Source: an uncultured Prochlorococcus sp.
GTDB taxonomy: Bacteria > Cyanobacteriota > Cyanobacteriia > PCC-6307 > Cyanobiaceae
NCBI GenBank assembly: GCA_902620895.1
Contig: CACNJU010000002.1
Location: forward strand, 1-64,000
Reading direction: 5' to 3'
DNA: 64,000 nucleotides
The notes under the pieces were generated by a model. That model had not been told where the DNA came from. It worked only from the letters and a program-made list of their open reading frames with translations, and made no database searches. Numbering within the stretch: position 1 is the stretch's first letter; every line of letters starts with the position of its first letter. Both the position numbers and the translations under genes were made by a program. Positions 29,435-38,992 of the stretch are shown one piece after another.

Positions 29435-30068
29435 TTATAAAAAAATTAAAAAATAATGCTGAAGAAATTGGGACAATGAAATTGTCTATTCCTAAAACAC
29501 TGAATTGTTCGAGCAAAGTTGCAAAAAAAGCTATTGTAAAATAATTTAAATTTAAACCACTTTTTTGGGTGTATCCTATTGAGCAAACTACTATTAAGCT
29601 TGTGAAAAACATTGTCGTAGTACCAAATAAAGATTTTTTTTGGTTAAACAAAATCCAAGACTTTGAGCTAAAGCTTTTTCCTATTAGACCAGCTAATCCA
29701 TCACCAAAAGTCATTATAAAAAATCCAGTAATTAATGCATATGGATCTTTATCCCAGAAAAGATAAATCAAAATAAATAAACTTAGACAATAAAATAATG
29801 TTCCATAGCTCTTTCTCTCAACATCTTCAATTGAAGGTAATAATTTATAGGTGTAATTGATGAAAACCATTAACGAAACAATCCCTGTAAAAATAAGAGC
29901 TGAATTTTGAGTAATTTTTAGCAATTGTGCAATTGGAATTAATGGTCCTATTCCGATATGTATTATTTTTCTGACGATTTCTCTGCTATCTTCATTATAT
30001 TTTTTAAAAACTATTGATATTAAAAAAATTGAAAATAAATATAATAAAATAACAGCAAAATTTATCAA
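29427..30068 (-). CDS. Phytol kinase-like membrane protein (VTE5 / CTP-transferase family)
   Basis: 213 residues with about six or seven hydrophobic helices. Motifs EIVRKIIHIGIGPLIP near residue 30 and FGDGLAGLIGKSF near 120 are typical of the family including plant VTE5 phytol kinase, dolichol kinase and CDP-diglyceride synthases. In cyanobacteria the VTE5-like member recycles phytol from chlorophyll breakdown to phytyl phosphate; here that is an inference. Only a TTG start fits (4 bases after the sigma factor stop), so it is likely translated from the sigma factor transcript. Confidence 0.8.
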   Translation of the reverse strand: MINFAVILLYLFSIFLISIVFKKYNEDSREIVRKIIHIGIGPLIPIAQLLKITQNSALIFTGIVSLMVFINYTYKLLPSIEDVERKSYGTLFYCLSLFILIYLFWDKDPYALITGFFIMTFGDGLAGLIGKSFSSKSWILFNQKKSLFGTTTMFFTSLIVVCSIGYTQKSGLNLNYFTIAFFATLLEQFSVLGIDNFIVPISSALFFNFFITN

Positions 30069-30072
30069 TTTT

Positions 30073-31092
30073 TTAAGCTGCTTTTTGATGAGTTGTCATT
30101 ACTCTTAGTTTTAATATTGCTTTAGCTTCTAGTTGCCTTACTCTTTCTCTTGAAACATTAATTTGTCTTCCTATTTCTGCAAGTGTTAATGGTTCTTCAC
30201 CATCTAGGCCAAATCTGAGTTTCATGATTTTTTGTTCTCGTTCATTTAATTGAGAAAGCCAGGTTCCCAAATGTTCTTTTTGAATTGTTCTATCCATACC
30301 CTCCATAGGCTCTTCACAGTTTGGATCGGGTATTAGTTCACCAAGAGTACTTCTGTCTTCTTCGCCTCTTGCATGAGCATCAAGGGAGGCGCAAGGAGCG
30401 CTTTGCGAAATTAAATCTTCTAAATCTTTTTGATCAATTCCCATCTCAGTTGCCATTTCCAATCTGGTAGGCTGTCTGCCAAATTTATGTGACAATTCTC
30501 TGGAGACTCTTCTCATTTTGGATAGTTTTTCACTTATGTGAATAGGTAATCGGATTGTTCTTGCACTATTATCAATAGCCCTTGTCATTCCTTGCCTAAT
30601 CCACCAGTAAGCATAAGTTGAGAATTTATATCCCATAGCTGGATCAAATTTATCTACAGCTCTTTCAAGACCAATAGCACCCTCTTGGACAAGATCTAAT
30701 AATTCAAGCCCTTGGTTTTGGTATTTTTTTGCAACGGAAACTACTAGTCTTAGATTAGCTGCCATCATTCTATCTCTAGCTCTTTTGCCAATCTTAATTT
30801 GATAAAGATTTCGTTGCGTTCTCTCTGTTTCAGGAATTTGCAGCAACTTTTTCATGTTCTGAACATGATGAGCTAACTCTATTTCCTCTGCTGGAGTCAA
30901 AAGAGGTACTCTACCAATGCTACTTAAGTAATGGCCGATAGAATCTGAAGCGAGTCTTCCAGATTTTTTTTGGCTTTGTTTTGCAGTTAGACTGGATTTC
31001 GATTTGCGAGATTTGCCGGCAGTGTTTGGCAATCTTGGCTCATCAAAATTATTATCTGAAGAGCTTTTCGCAGATTCCAGAGGGATCCCCAT
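30073..31092 (-). CDS. Group 2 sigma-70 family RNA polymerase sigma factor
   Basis: 339 residues from the ATG at 31092, which stands 8 bases after AGGAGG (31101-31106); the GTG directly before it is less well spaced. Region 1.2 (DSIGHYLSSIGRVPLLTPAEE), region 2 (LRLVVSVAKKYQNQGLELLD, then DLVQEGAIGLERAVDKFD and TYAYWWIRQGM), region 3 and region 4 (LTLAEIGRQINVSRERVRQL helix-turn-helix) are all present. The long region 1.1 of the primary factor is missing, so it is a group 2 (non-essential type) factor. The first ~40 residues are Ser/Lys-rich. Which of the cyanobacterial groups it belongs to is not decided. Confidence 0.95.
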   Translation of the reverse strand: MGIPLESAKSSSDNNFDEPRLPNTAGKSRKSKSSLTAKQSQKKSGRLASDSIGHYLSSIGRVPLLTPAEEIELAHHVQNMKKLLQIPETERTQRNLYQIKIGKRARDRMMAANLRLVVSVAKKYQNQGLELLDLVQEGAIGLERAVDKFDPAMGYKFSTYAYWWIRQGMTRAIDNSARTIRLPIHISEKLSKMRRVSRELSHKFGRQPTRLEMATEMGIDQKDLEDLISQSAPCASLDAHARGEEDRSTLGELIPDPNCEEPMEGMDRTIQKEHLGTWLSQLNEREQKIMKLRFGLDGEEPLTLAEIGRQINVSRERVRQLEAKAILKLRVMTTHQKAA

Positions 31093-31220
31093 CACCCTGG
31101 CCTCCTAAATAATGGATTTTTTAAAAGCTAGCACTGAAATTGAAATAAAAACTACTTTTACGTTGAAACTTTAAAGACAAAAAAATCTGTTTTTGCCTTA
31201 ATTTCTTGAGATCTACTGAT

Positions 31221-31235
31221 ATAAAAGGCTTTTAT
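31221..31235. repeat. Perfect 7+1+7 inverted repeat between sigma factor and ppk
   Basis: ATAAAAGGCTTTTAT is a perfect palindrome around a single central G. It lies in the 203-base spacer after the ppk stop (31299) and before the sigma factor start (31092), both leftward. It could be an operator, a weak terminator stem or chance in AT-rich DNA. The rest of the spacer shows no convincing -10/-35 pair. Confidence 0.3.
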
Positions 31236-31298
31236 AAAAATAAAAAAAATTTTAAAATATTAAGTTTTTTTTAAATGTTATAAAAATCAATATTGTTT

Positions 31299-33377
31299 TT
31301 ATTGTTCTATTAGGTCAATTTGCGATCGATTACCTGATGATTCTAATTCATATTTCGAATAAGAACCATCTTCCTTCATTATCCAAGAAAAGTAATCATC
31401 TTTAATGTAGGTTTGCAAAAGCGAGTATATTTTAGATTTCAATTCATCATCTTCTATCGGAGTAACAGCTTCTATTCTTCTATCAAGGTTTCTTCTCATC
31501 CAATCTGCGCTTCCAATAAAAACTTCATTATCGTCGTTATTAGAAAACCAAAAAATTCGTGAGTGCTCCAGAAAATGCCCAATAATGCTTTTGACTTTAA
31601 TATTTTCACTTAAGTTTTTTCTTTGGGGATATAAGCAACAAATACCTCTTACAATAAGATTAATTTTTACACCGGAGTTAGAAGCTAAATAAAGAAGGTT
31701 AATTATTTCTGGGTCAACTAAAGAATTCATTTTTGCAATTATTTCAGCTTTATTGCCCTTTTCTGCATTTTTAATTTCTCTATTTATGAGAAATATAAAC
31801 TTCTCTCTCATCGATGAGGGAGAAACTAATAACTTTTGATAACTTTTTTGTTTAGAAAAACCTGATAAGTAATTAAATAACTCAAGCAAATCTGATGCAA
31901 TCTCAGGATCTGTTGAAAGTAATCCTAAATCTGTATAAAACCTTGAAGTATTAGAGTTATAATTTCCAGTTCCAATATGGAAATAATTCCTTAAACGTCC
32001 TTTTTCTTTTCTAACTATTAAAGTTATTTTTGTATGTGTTTTAAATCCTATAATCCCATATACAACATGAATTCCAGCTTGTTCAAGTTGTTTTGCCCAT
32101 TGAATATTATTGTCTTCATCAAATCTTGCTTTAAGTTCAACAAGAGTCATTACTTCTTTCCCATTTTCTGCAGCTCTCATTAGAGCTGAGATGATAGGAG
32201 AATCCTTGGAAACTCTATACAAAGTAATTTTTATAGCCATTACAAGTGGATCATCAGCTGCTTTATTTATAAATTCTTCTACTGAAGTTTTAAATAAATC
32301 GTAGGGATGATGCAGTAGAATATTCTTTTTCCTAATAATTCTGAAAATAGAATTGAGGTTTTTGTTTGAAGGTAATTCTAAGTTTTTTAATTGTGAGTGA
32401 GTTTTTCCAATTAAAAGATTCTCTTTTAAATCATCTCTATTAATTTTTGTCAGCTGATTTAAATCATCAAGGCCTAACAAACTTTCGCAAAAGTATATAT
32501 ATTCTTCTTGTATTGAGATACTTTCTTTAAGTAATTTAAGAATATTTTCTGGCATATTCGATTCAACTTCTAATCTAACTACGTCTCCACCCAATCTTCT
32601 TTTTTGTAAACTTTGTTCAACTGCTAAAAGAAGATCATCAGCTTCAAGTTCTTTTAATTCTAAATCTGCATCTCTTGTTACTCTAAAAAAAGAGTAATTT
32701 AAACATTCCATTCCGTTAAATAAAGTATTTATATTATTCCCAATTAAATCTTCAACAGTAATGAAAAAATGAGAAATTTCATCACTATGTTGAATAATTT
32801 CATTGGGTATTTCTATAAATCGATTTATATTTTTTGTTGGTATTTTGATTCTGACAAACTGATTTTTAGAATCTTCCTTGTCTTTTATTAAAGCAGCTAA
32901 GTTTAGACTTAAATTACTAATAAATGGGAATGGATGTGCTGGATCAACAACTAATGGAGTTAATAAAGGAAATATGGATGAAGTAAAGAAGTTGTTACAC
33001 CAATTTTTTTGATTTTCATTTAAATCCTTATATTTTTTTAAAATAACTCCTTGTTTTTTTAATTCATCGTTTAATTCATGATTTACAAAGTTTTCTTGAA
33101 GGGTAGTTAAATTTTTTACTTCTTTGTTGATTTTTTTTAATTGATCTTTAGGGGTAAGTCCGTCAATACTTTTTTTAGTAATTCCTGCTTCAACTTGAGC
33201 CTTTAATGAAGCTACCCTTACCATAAAAAATTCATCTAAATTATTACTAAAAATTGAACAAAATTTTACTTTATCTAGGATTTTGTACTCCTTTTCCATA
33301 CCAGTAAGTAGTACTCTTTTATTGAATTCAATCCAACTTAATTCTCTATTAATAAAAACATCAGCGTTGCTTTTCAT
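31299..33377 (-). CDS. ppk: Polyphosphate kinase 1
   Basis: Reversible synthesis of polyphosphate from ATP. 692 residues, normal for PPK1. Starts INRELSWIEFNKRVL; the phosphohistidine region is HIGTGNYNSNTSRFYTDLGL near residue 467, with a second HKD-like segment (HSRIFWFSNNDDNEVFIGSA, near 611). The N-terminal, head and two catalytic domains are all covered. The ATG overlaps the stop of the upstream MFS gene by one base (TAATG), so the two are coupled. Confidence 0.97.
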   Translation of the reverse strand: MKSNADVFINRELSWIEFNKRVLLTGMEKEYKILDKVKFCSIFSNNLDEFFMVRVASLKAQVEAGITKKSIDGLTPKDQLKKINKEVKNLTTLQENFVNHELNDELKKQGVILKKYKDLNENQKNWCNNFFTSSIFPLLTPLVVDPAHPFPFISNLSLNLAALIKDKEDSKNQFVRIKIPTKNINRFIEIPNEIIQHSDEISHFFITVEDLIGNNINTLFNGMECLNYSFFRVTRDADLELKELEADDLLLAVEQSLQKRRLGGDVVRLEVESNMPENILKLLKESISIQEEYIYFCESLLGLDDLNQLTKINRDDLKENLLIGKTHSQLKNLELPSNKNLNSIFRIIRKKNILLHHPYDLFKTSVEEFINKAADDPLVMAIKITLYRVSKDSPIISALMRAAENGKEVMTLVELKARFDEDNNIQWAKQLEQAGIHVVYGIIGFKTHTKITLIVRKEKGRLRNYFHIGTGNYNSNTSRFYTDLGLLSTDPEIASDLLELFNYLSGFSKQKSYQKLLVSPSSMREKFIFLINREIKNAEKGNKAEIIAKMNSLVDPEIINLLYLASNSGVKINLIVRGICCLYPQRKNLSENIKVKSIIGHFLEHSRIFWFSNNDDNEVFIGSADWMRRNLDRRIEAVTPIEDDELKSKIYSLLQTYIKDDYFSWIMKEDGSYSKYELESSGNRSQIDLIEQ

Positions 33378-34660
33378 TAAAAAATTTGTGATTTTTGATT
33401 GTTAAAAGAATTATTACTTTTACCCTCTGCAATAAGGTATATCATGAAAAGTAAGATAATGGAACCAGCTATAAAAGGTGATTTAGGACCAAAACTATCA
33501 TAAACCCTTCCTGCCATTGCAATTCCTAAAACTCCTCCAAGACTCTGTAGACCTTGAAGATTACTTAAAATTGATCCTTGTTTATCAACGTCTAATTTCT
33601 TTGATATTAGTGCTCTTAAGGTGGGCGTAATTAATCCTGCCCCAACTGCTAAAAATGAGACAGCTGAATAAATATTAATTGTCGCATTTTCTTTCGGAGC
33701 AGTGATTAAAAGAAAACATGCCACAAGAATGAAGCCTGATCCGATAAGTGTTAATCGCATTTCGCCAAATTGCTTTACCAGAGGCCCAATTAGTCCTCCC
33801 TGAACGATAATTGCAATTATTCCTACTACAACAAGAGTTCCACTTGATGCTTTGGTCGTCCAGTTTAAAGATTCTTGAAGGAAAAATATAAGGATATTTG
33901 TCAATCCAGTAAAAGCAATAAAGTAAATAAAAAAAGCTAATGATAACTTTTTAATCTTTTCTTCTTTGAAAACTTTAAATAGCTCTTTCAAAGGGTTTTT
34001 AATAATAGTTTTTGGCTTATTAGCGTCACTATTAGGTTTTGTTTCTGGCAAGTAAAAGAAAACTAGAAGAAAATTTATTATTGGAATAATTGATGCTATT
34101 AAAACTGGAACTATAAAGTTATTATTTGTATTTTTTGCAAATATTACAACGAAAATATTTCCTAAGAAAAAACTTAAACCAAAAGCTACACCAATAAGAC
34201 CAAATGTTTTTGCTCTTTTTTCAGGGCTTGAAATATCTGCAAGAATTGTTGTTGCAGTGGCTGCAGTTCCTCCACTTAAGCCGTCAATTAGTCTCGCTAA
34301 GAATAATAAAAATAATGGGATAGAGGCTATTGAATTTGACCAATTAAAAAGAACAGTAAAAGATAATATGGATATTCCAATTATTGAGCCTGTAATACAA
34401 AAAAGAGTGACAGGCCTTCTGCCATATCTATCACTCATAAGTCCAATAAAAGGGGAAGCTGTAAATTGTGCAAGTTGGTAAGTGCATGATAATAAGCCAT
34501 ATGTACTAGCTTTAGAGTCAAAAAGTAAAACAAAAGAGGGTAAAATAGGCAGAAGTATACTTTCACTTAATCGATCATTTAGAAGAGTGACAAAAGCACT
34601 CAGGAGAGTAAATTTTTTGTTTGGTTTCAATAAACTTTCTTTCACAATATTTACCTTCAT
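33377..34660 (-). CDS. Major facilitator superfamily transporter, drug-efflux-like
   Basis: 427 residues with about twelve hydrophobic segments. The MFS loop 2-3 motif reads GLMSDRYGRRPVTLF near residue 78, and the N-terminal half carries SESILLPILPSFVLLF and RLIDGLSGGTAATATTIL. Its closest remembered relatives are tetracycline/multidrug antiporters (TetA-like, 12 helices). Substrate unknown. It is coupled to ppk by a one-base overlap, and divergent from cobA with only about 30 bases between. Confidence 0.88.
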   Translation of the reverse strand: MKVNIVKESLLKPNKKFTLLSAFVTLLNDRLSESILLPILPSFVLLFDSKASTYGLLSCTYQLAQFTASPFIGLMSDRYGRRPVTLFCITGSIIGISILSFTVLFNWSNSIASIPLFLLFLARLIDGLSGGTAATATTILADISSPEKRAKTFGLIGVAFGLSFFLGNIFVVIFAKNTNNNFIVPVLIASIIPIINFLLVFFYLPETKPNSDANKPKTIIKNPLKELFKVFKEEKIKKLSLAFFIYFIAFTGLTNILIFFLQESLNWTTKASSGTLVVVGIIAIIVQGGLIGPLVKQFGEMRLTLIGSGFILVACFLLITAPKENATINIYSAVSFLAVGAGLITPTLRALISKKLDVDKQGSILSNLQGLQSLGGVLGIAMAGRVYDSFGPKSPFIAGSIILLFMIYLIAEGKSNNSFNNQKSQIF

Positions 34661-34690
34661 TGCGGTTAACTTTTACTACCATACTTGTTA

Positions 34691-35506
34691 ATGGAGATTT
34701 ATGTGCCTGGTATTGTTTATTTAGTTGGGGCAGGGCCTGGTGATCCTGAGCTTTTAACTCTTAAAGCTTTACGTTTAATAAAAAATTGTGATGCATTAGT
34801 TCATGATGCTTTAATTCCAGATGAAATAACAAAAGAGGCAGGAAAAAATACAGAAATTTATCATGTAGGCAAAAGAGCTGGAAAGTGTTCTGTTCCTCAG
34901 GCTGAAACCAATGCTCTTATTTTGAAATTAGCAAAAGAAGGTAAAAATGTTGTAAGGCTTAAAGGGGGAGATCCATTCGTTTTTTCTAGAGGTGGTGAAG
35001 AGGTATCGATTTTAGAAAAAAATGGAATTTCAGTTGAAATCGTTCCTGGTATTACTTCTGGTATAGCTGCCCCCACATATTTTGGTATTCCACTAACTCA
35101 TAGAGATGCTGCGAGTTCCGTAACTTTCGTCACCGGACATGAGCGTGTAGATAAGGAAAAAAAGACAGTGAATTGGAGAGATCTAGCTAAATCATCAGAT
35201 AGCTTAGTAATTTTTATGGGAATAAAAAATATTGAATTTATTGTAGAAGAGTTAATTATAGGTGGTTTAGGTAAGAATACTAAATGCGCTGTGATTCAAG
35301 AAGCTACTTTAAAAAATCAAAAATGTTTGATAGAGAAATTAGATAATCTTCCAGATAAAATCAAAGATGAACAATTTTCAGCTCCATCAATTATCATAAT
35401 TGGAAAAATTGTTGAATTTAAGGTTAATAACAATATAACTAAAGTATCTGATGTCTTTTTACCAGATATTAATAAAGTTCAACTATATAATAAATCCCAA
35501 AAGTAA
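34691..35506 (+). CDS. cobA: Uroporphyrinogen-III C-methyltransferase
   Basis: SAM-dependent methylation of uroporphyrinogen III at C2 and C7 to precorrin-2, leading to siroheme and cobalamin. 271 residues from the ATG at 34691; a TTG two codons earlier is in frame but unneeded. Motifs: VYLVGAGPGDPELLTLKAL near residue 8 (SAM loop), VVRLKGGDPFVFSRGGEE near 82 and VPGITSGIAAP near 116. It is a stand-alone methyltransferase without the HemD or CysG domains. Its 3' end overlaps convergent pabC by 28 bases. Confidence 0.95.
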   Translation: MEIYVPGIVYLVGAGPGDPELLTLKALRLIKNCDALVHDALIPDEITKEAGKNTEIYHVGKRAGKCSVPQAETNALILKLAKEGKNVVRLKGGDPFVFSRGGEEVSILEKNGISVEIVPGITSGIAAPTYFGIPLTHRDAASSVTFVTGHERVDKEKKTVNWRDLAKSSDSLVIFMGIKNIEFIVEELIIGGLGKNTKCAVIQEATLKNQKCLIEKLDNLPDKIKDEQFSAPSIIIIGKIVEFKVNNNITKVSDVFLPDINKVQLYNKSQK

Positions 35507-36306
35507 ATTGGATCGAACTTAGTTTTAAGCTTTAAATCATTAACTTGATTAATTTGTCTGCAAGATAAGCTATTAATTGCAATTATTATGTCATCATTTT
35601 GAAATTCTGGAAAAATTAATTCTTCTTTTACAATTTTCAATTTTAAAGCTTTAGAAATCATAATCCCCTCTAAACAGCCGCTCTCTTTTCTAGGAGTTTT
35701 CCATTGATTATTTCTTTTAATTAGAAGATTAAATGTACTGCCACAACAAAGTTCACCAGATGTATTTAAAAGGATAGAATCATCAAATGATTTTTCATTT
35801 GCTTCTGTCAAAACTTGTATTGCCTGATTATATGAAAATGTTTTGCATTTACTTATAAGACTGAATTCATTTATTTTTTCGGTTTGACTAATGCAAACGC
35901 TTATCGGATTGAAATTTGGTTTGATTCTATAGAACTCAAGCCATAAATTATCCAAATCTTTTGTCTCTGAGGTGCTATCAATTGTTAGTGTTCGACCTTT
36001 ATTAGTTCCTCGACTATAGTTAATTCTTACTGAAGCAAATTGATCATTTTTAAGCGATAATTTTTTAATTCCATCGTGAATAATTTGTCTTAAAGTTAAT
36101 TTATTTATTTTGAGATTAATATTTAAAATTTTGCTACTTTTTTCAAACCTTTTCAGATGTTCATCAAAAAGAATAGGTTTGTTTTCTTTTATCAAAATGG
36201 TTTCAAATATACCATCAGCAAATTTTAATCCTCTATTATTAGCAGCAATAAATATTCTATCAATATCCAACCATTGATCCTTGTGCCAGCCTAATGTTTC
36301 AATCAT
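35479..36306 (-). CDS. pabC: Class IV aminotransferase, probable aminodeoxychorismate lyase
   Basis: 275 residues of the PLP class IV fold (FADGIFETILIKENKPILFD near residue 33). The position directly after pabB, with a 4-base ATGA overlap, makes 4-amino-4-deoxychorismate lyase (pABA formation) much more likely than branched-chain or D-amino-acid transamination. The motif TSGELCCGSTFNLLIKR near residue 183 is the class IV turn. The last 28 bases are antisense to the end of cobA. Confidence 0.85.
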   Translation of the reverse strand: MIETLGWHKDQWLDIDRIFIAANNRGLKFADGIFETILIKENKPILFDEHLKRFEKSSKILNINLKINKLTLRQIIHDGIKKLSLKNDQFASVRINYSRGTNKGRTLTIDSTSETKDLDNLWLEFYRIKPNFNPISVCISQTEKINEFSLISKCKTFSYNQAIQVLTEANEKSFDDSILLNTSGELCCGSTFNLLIKRNNQWKTPRKESGCLEGIMISKALKLKIVKEELIFPEFQNDDIIIAINSLSCRQINQVNDLKLKTKFDPIYFWDLLYS

Positions 36307-37619
36307 TTGAGTGAATCAATTAACGGTAAAAGTTTCCACTTTAGTTCATTAGTTTCCTCTTCAGGGTTTGAGTCAATAACTATTCCGCAACCAGCATATA
36401 TATTGATTTTTTTGTCTTTAATTAAAAATGATCTTATTAGTATATTGCTGTCAAACTCTCCATTCCAGTCAAGCTTCAAAAATGAGCCACAGTATGGTCC
36501 ACGTGCATATTCTTCTAATTCAAAAAGTCTCTGGCATGATCTTAATTTAGGTGCTCCAGTTATAGAGCCCCCAGGCCAACAAGCTTTTAGTAAATCAATC
36601 CAGTTTTTGTCTTTTTTTAATTTGCCTCTGATTACTGATGTTAGATGATGAACTTTTAAGAAACTTTCAAGCTTTAATATTTCTGGCACCATAATACTTC
36701 CTATTTCGCAAACTTTACTCAAATCATTTCTTATTAGGTCAACAATCATAATATTTTCGGCTCTATCTTTTTCGTTCGTTATTAAATCAATAGCATTAAG
36801 TGCATCTTGATTTAAATCCTTATCTCTGGATCTAGTCCCTTTGATTGGTCTTGATTCTACAAAATTTTTATTATCTATTTTTATAAATCTTTCTGGCGAG
36901 GTAGATAATACAGCCTCTTTATAATTATCATTATTTATTATTATTCCTCCAAAGGGAGCTCTTAATTTTCTTCTTATTTTTAAATAAATATCTAGAGGAT
37001 TATAGTTTTTGGAAAATTCAATTTCGCATTTAGTTGTTAGGTTTGCTTGAAATATATCCCCTAAGGAAATTAATTTTTTCAATTTTAGAATATTTTTCTG
37101 AAATTTTTCAGCCATTTCGTCCAAATTGATTTTTGAAAAATCAAAATTCAAATTTGTTTTAATAATATTTTCTTCTTCAATATTTTTAATATTGTTGATT
37201 ATGTTTTTATAGTTCATCAGTTCAGATGAGTTTGTGCCTTCGATAATTATTTCTTTTTTTATTAGATTACATTTAATGATTGGATCATATGATGCAATCC
37301 ATAAAGTTGCCATATTAGATTTTCGCCATGGGTTTTTGGGTTCTATGAAAAATCCAGCTTCATAACTTAACCATCCGATCCAAAATCCTTTTTCAATATT
37401 TCTTAAATTGTTAAATGGATTATTAGTTTTGTTTAAGTTATTGATATCTCTTGATTGGATTATTTTTTTGGGTTTAATTCCTATTATTGACCATTCCCCA
37501 TTTTCTTTGCCATCACTGTCTAGCCAAGCTAATCCTTTATCTCCGAATTTTTTTGTTAGATGATGCGTAATCAGTGCTGGATCTATCCATTTTTTTAGAA
37601 TTATTTTTTTTATTTTCAT
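36303..37619 (-). CDS. pabB: Para-aminobenzoate synthase component I
   Basis: Chorismate-binding enzyme making 4-amino-4-deoxychorismate. 438 residues. Motifs: GDIFQANLTTKCEI near residue 183, ESRPIKGTRSRD near 256, AENIMIVDLIRNDLSKVCEI near 286 and PGGSITGAPKLRSC near 350. TrpE is excluded chiefly by context (pabC next door) rather than by a residue I can point to: the KGTRSRD type fits PabB. No pabA-type glutaminase is in the window, so ammonia must come from a partner elsewhere. Overlaps queC and pabC by 4 bases each (ATGA). Confidence 0.88.
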   Translation of the reverse strand: MKIKKIILKKWIDPALITHHLTKKFGDKGLAWLDSDGKENGEWSIIGIKPKKIIQSRDINNLNKTNNPFNNLRNIEKGFWIGWLSYEAGFFIEPKNPWRKSNMATLWIASYDPIIKCNLIKKEIIIEGTNSSELMNYKNIINNIKNIEEENIIKTNLNFDFSKINLDEMAEKFQKNILKLKKLISLGDIFQANLTTKCEIEFSKNYNPLDIYLKIRRKLRAPFGGIIINNDNYKEAVLSTSPERFIKIDNKNFVESRPIKGTRSRDKDLNQDALNAIDLITNEKDRAENIMIVDLIRNDLSKVCEIGSIMVPEILKLESFLKVHHLTSVIRGKLKKDKNWIDLLKACWPGGSITGAPKLRSCQRLFELEEYARGPYCGSFLKLDWNGEFDSNILIRSFLIKDKKINIYAGCGIVIDSNPEEETNELKWKLLPLIDSLK

Positions 37620-38290
37620 TTTTTATTATTGTTATTAAGCCATTTTGCATAAGCGGCATTTCTTATTCTGCAGCTATCACACTTACCGCATGGTTTTGAA
37701 TTACCCGAATAACAACTCCATGTTTTATCTAAAGGGACATGATTATCAAAAGCTAATTTAATAATTTCCTCTTTATTTAAATCTAATAGTGGTGTCCAAA
37801 GTTTTATTGGATTCTTTTCTCTTCCTCTTTTATTGGCTAAATCTGCTAACTCTTGAAATTTTTTAATGTAGTCAGGTCTGCAATCTGGATAACCAGAATA
37901 ATCTAGTGCATTAACTCCTAATCCTATAAAATCAGCATCTATTGCTTCGGCATAACTTAGTGCAACGGAAATAAATATAGTATTTCTCCCGGGAACATAA
38001 GTATTAGGAATTTTATTAGTTTGTACTCCTTCTATTGGAATATTTTGTTGAGTATCAGTTAATGATGAGCCTCCCCATAAAGATAAGTCAAGCTTAATGA
38101 TTTTAAATTCTTCGATATCAAAGTGTTTTGCAATTATTGATGCAGAATTTAATTCTTTTTTATGACGTTGACCGTAGTCAAATGAAAGGCCAAAAATTTT
38201 AGCTTCCGATTTCTTGGCGATACCAGTAACTGTAGAAGAATCTAAACCTCCAGACAATAAAACTACTATCGATTTATTTTTAAGAGCCAT
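37616..38290 (-). CDS. queC: 7-cyano-7-deazaguanine synthase
   Basis: Makes preQ0 from 7-carboxy-7-deazaguanine for queuosine. 224 residues: PP-loop LLSGGLDSSTVTGIAKKSEA near residue 12, DYGQRHKKEL near 38 and a C-terminal zinc site CYSGNSKPCGKCDSCRIR near 195 with four Cys. Lies 6 bases downstream of queE and overlaps pabB by 4 bases (ATGA). The run queE-queC-pabB-pabC joins deazaguanine and folate synthesis, both of which draw on GTP cyclohydrolase products, though that enzyme is not here. Confidence 0.96.
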   Translation of the reverse strand: MALKNKSIVVLLSGGLDSSTVTGIAKKSEAKIFGLSFDYGQRHKKELNSASIIAKHFDIEEFKIIKLDLSLWGGSSLTDTQQNIPIEGVQTNKIPNTYVPGRNTIFISVALSYAEAIDADFIGLGVNALDYSGYPDCRPDYIKKFQELADLANKRGREKNPIKLWTPLLDLNKEEIIKLAFDNHVPLDKTWSCYSGNSKPCGKCDSCRIRNAAYAKWLNNNNKK

Positions 38291-38296
38291 ATGATT

Positions 38297-38974
38297 TCAA
38301 TTAATTTTTAAGTATTTGTGAGTTTGAAGGCTCAATTTCCAATCGGGGTTATTTTTTACGAAATCGATAGCAAGAGAAAAACCATTCGCATTGTTCCATG
38401 CTGGCTGTAAATAAAAAATTTTATCTTCTTTTTTTAGGCCATCTTCGCTGTTAGAGAATTGATATTGTTTTAAAGTTTCTTTTTTTATATGAATAGCAAA
38501 TTCAATATCTTCTATTTCATTTATGATTATTTTGATTTCATTACAGTTTTTTAAAAAATAATTTTTTGGGGGTGAGTGTCTTTTAGGAGATAAAGTAATC
38601 CAGTCATAGCTTCCTGATATCGAATTAACTCCACTTGTCTCAATATGAATCTTCATTGGATTTTGATCTTCTCCCATCGTCATTTTTTTTATAGCTTTGC
38701 AAAAATTATCCAAGTTATGTTGCAAAGGTTCTCCACCCGTAATAACACAAAAAGATGCTCCTTTTTTTCTGGCAATTTTTATGCGATCTATTATTTTTTC
38801 AATTGATATAGAAGGGTGTTTTTTCTCGTCCCATGAATTCTTGGTATCGCACCACGAACATCCAACTTTACATCCGGCTAATCTTACAAAAAAAGCACTT
38901 TTCCCAGCGTGATAACCTTCACCTTGTAATGAATGAAATTGTTCGACTAAGGGTAAAAAATTTGTCATTTTCAT
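38297..38974 (-). CDS. queE: 7-carboxy-7-deazaguanine synthase (radical SAM)
   Basis: Converts 6-carboxytetrahydropterin to 7-carboxy-7-deazaguanine. 225 residues. The radical SAM cluster site is AGCKVGCSWCDTKNSWD near residue 33 (CxxxCxxC). FHSLQGEGYHAGKSAFFVRL at the N-end and FCVITGGEPLQH near 75 are QueE features. Start is the first ATG; an ATG two codons later is equally possible. 18 bases separate it from the pyrG stop. Confidence 0.95.
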   Translation of the reverse strand: MKMTNFLPLVEQFHSLQGEGYHAGKSAFFVRLAGCKVGCSWCDTKNSWDEKKHPSISIEKIIDRIKIARKKGASFCVITGGEPLQHNLDNFCKAIKKMTMGEDQNPMKIHIETSGVNSISGSYDWITLSPKRHSPPKNYFLKNCNEIKIIINEIEDIEFAIHIKKETLKQYQFSNSEDGLKKEDKIFYLQPAWNNANGFSLAIDFVKNNPDWKLSLQTHKYLKIN

Positions 38975-38992
38975 TCAAAAAAATAAAGAATA

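Noticed and set aside
31112-31174. 20-codon ORF in the spacer between ppk and the sigma factor gene
   Set aside because: Too short, opposite to both neighbours and without a ribosome site.
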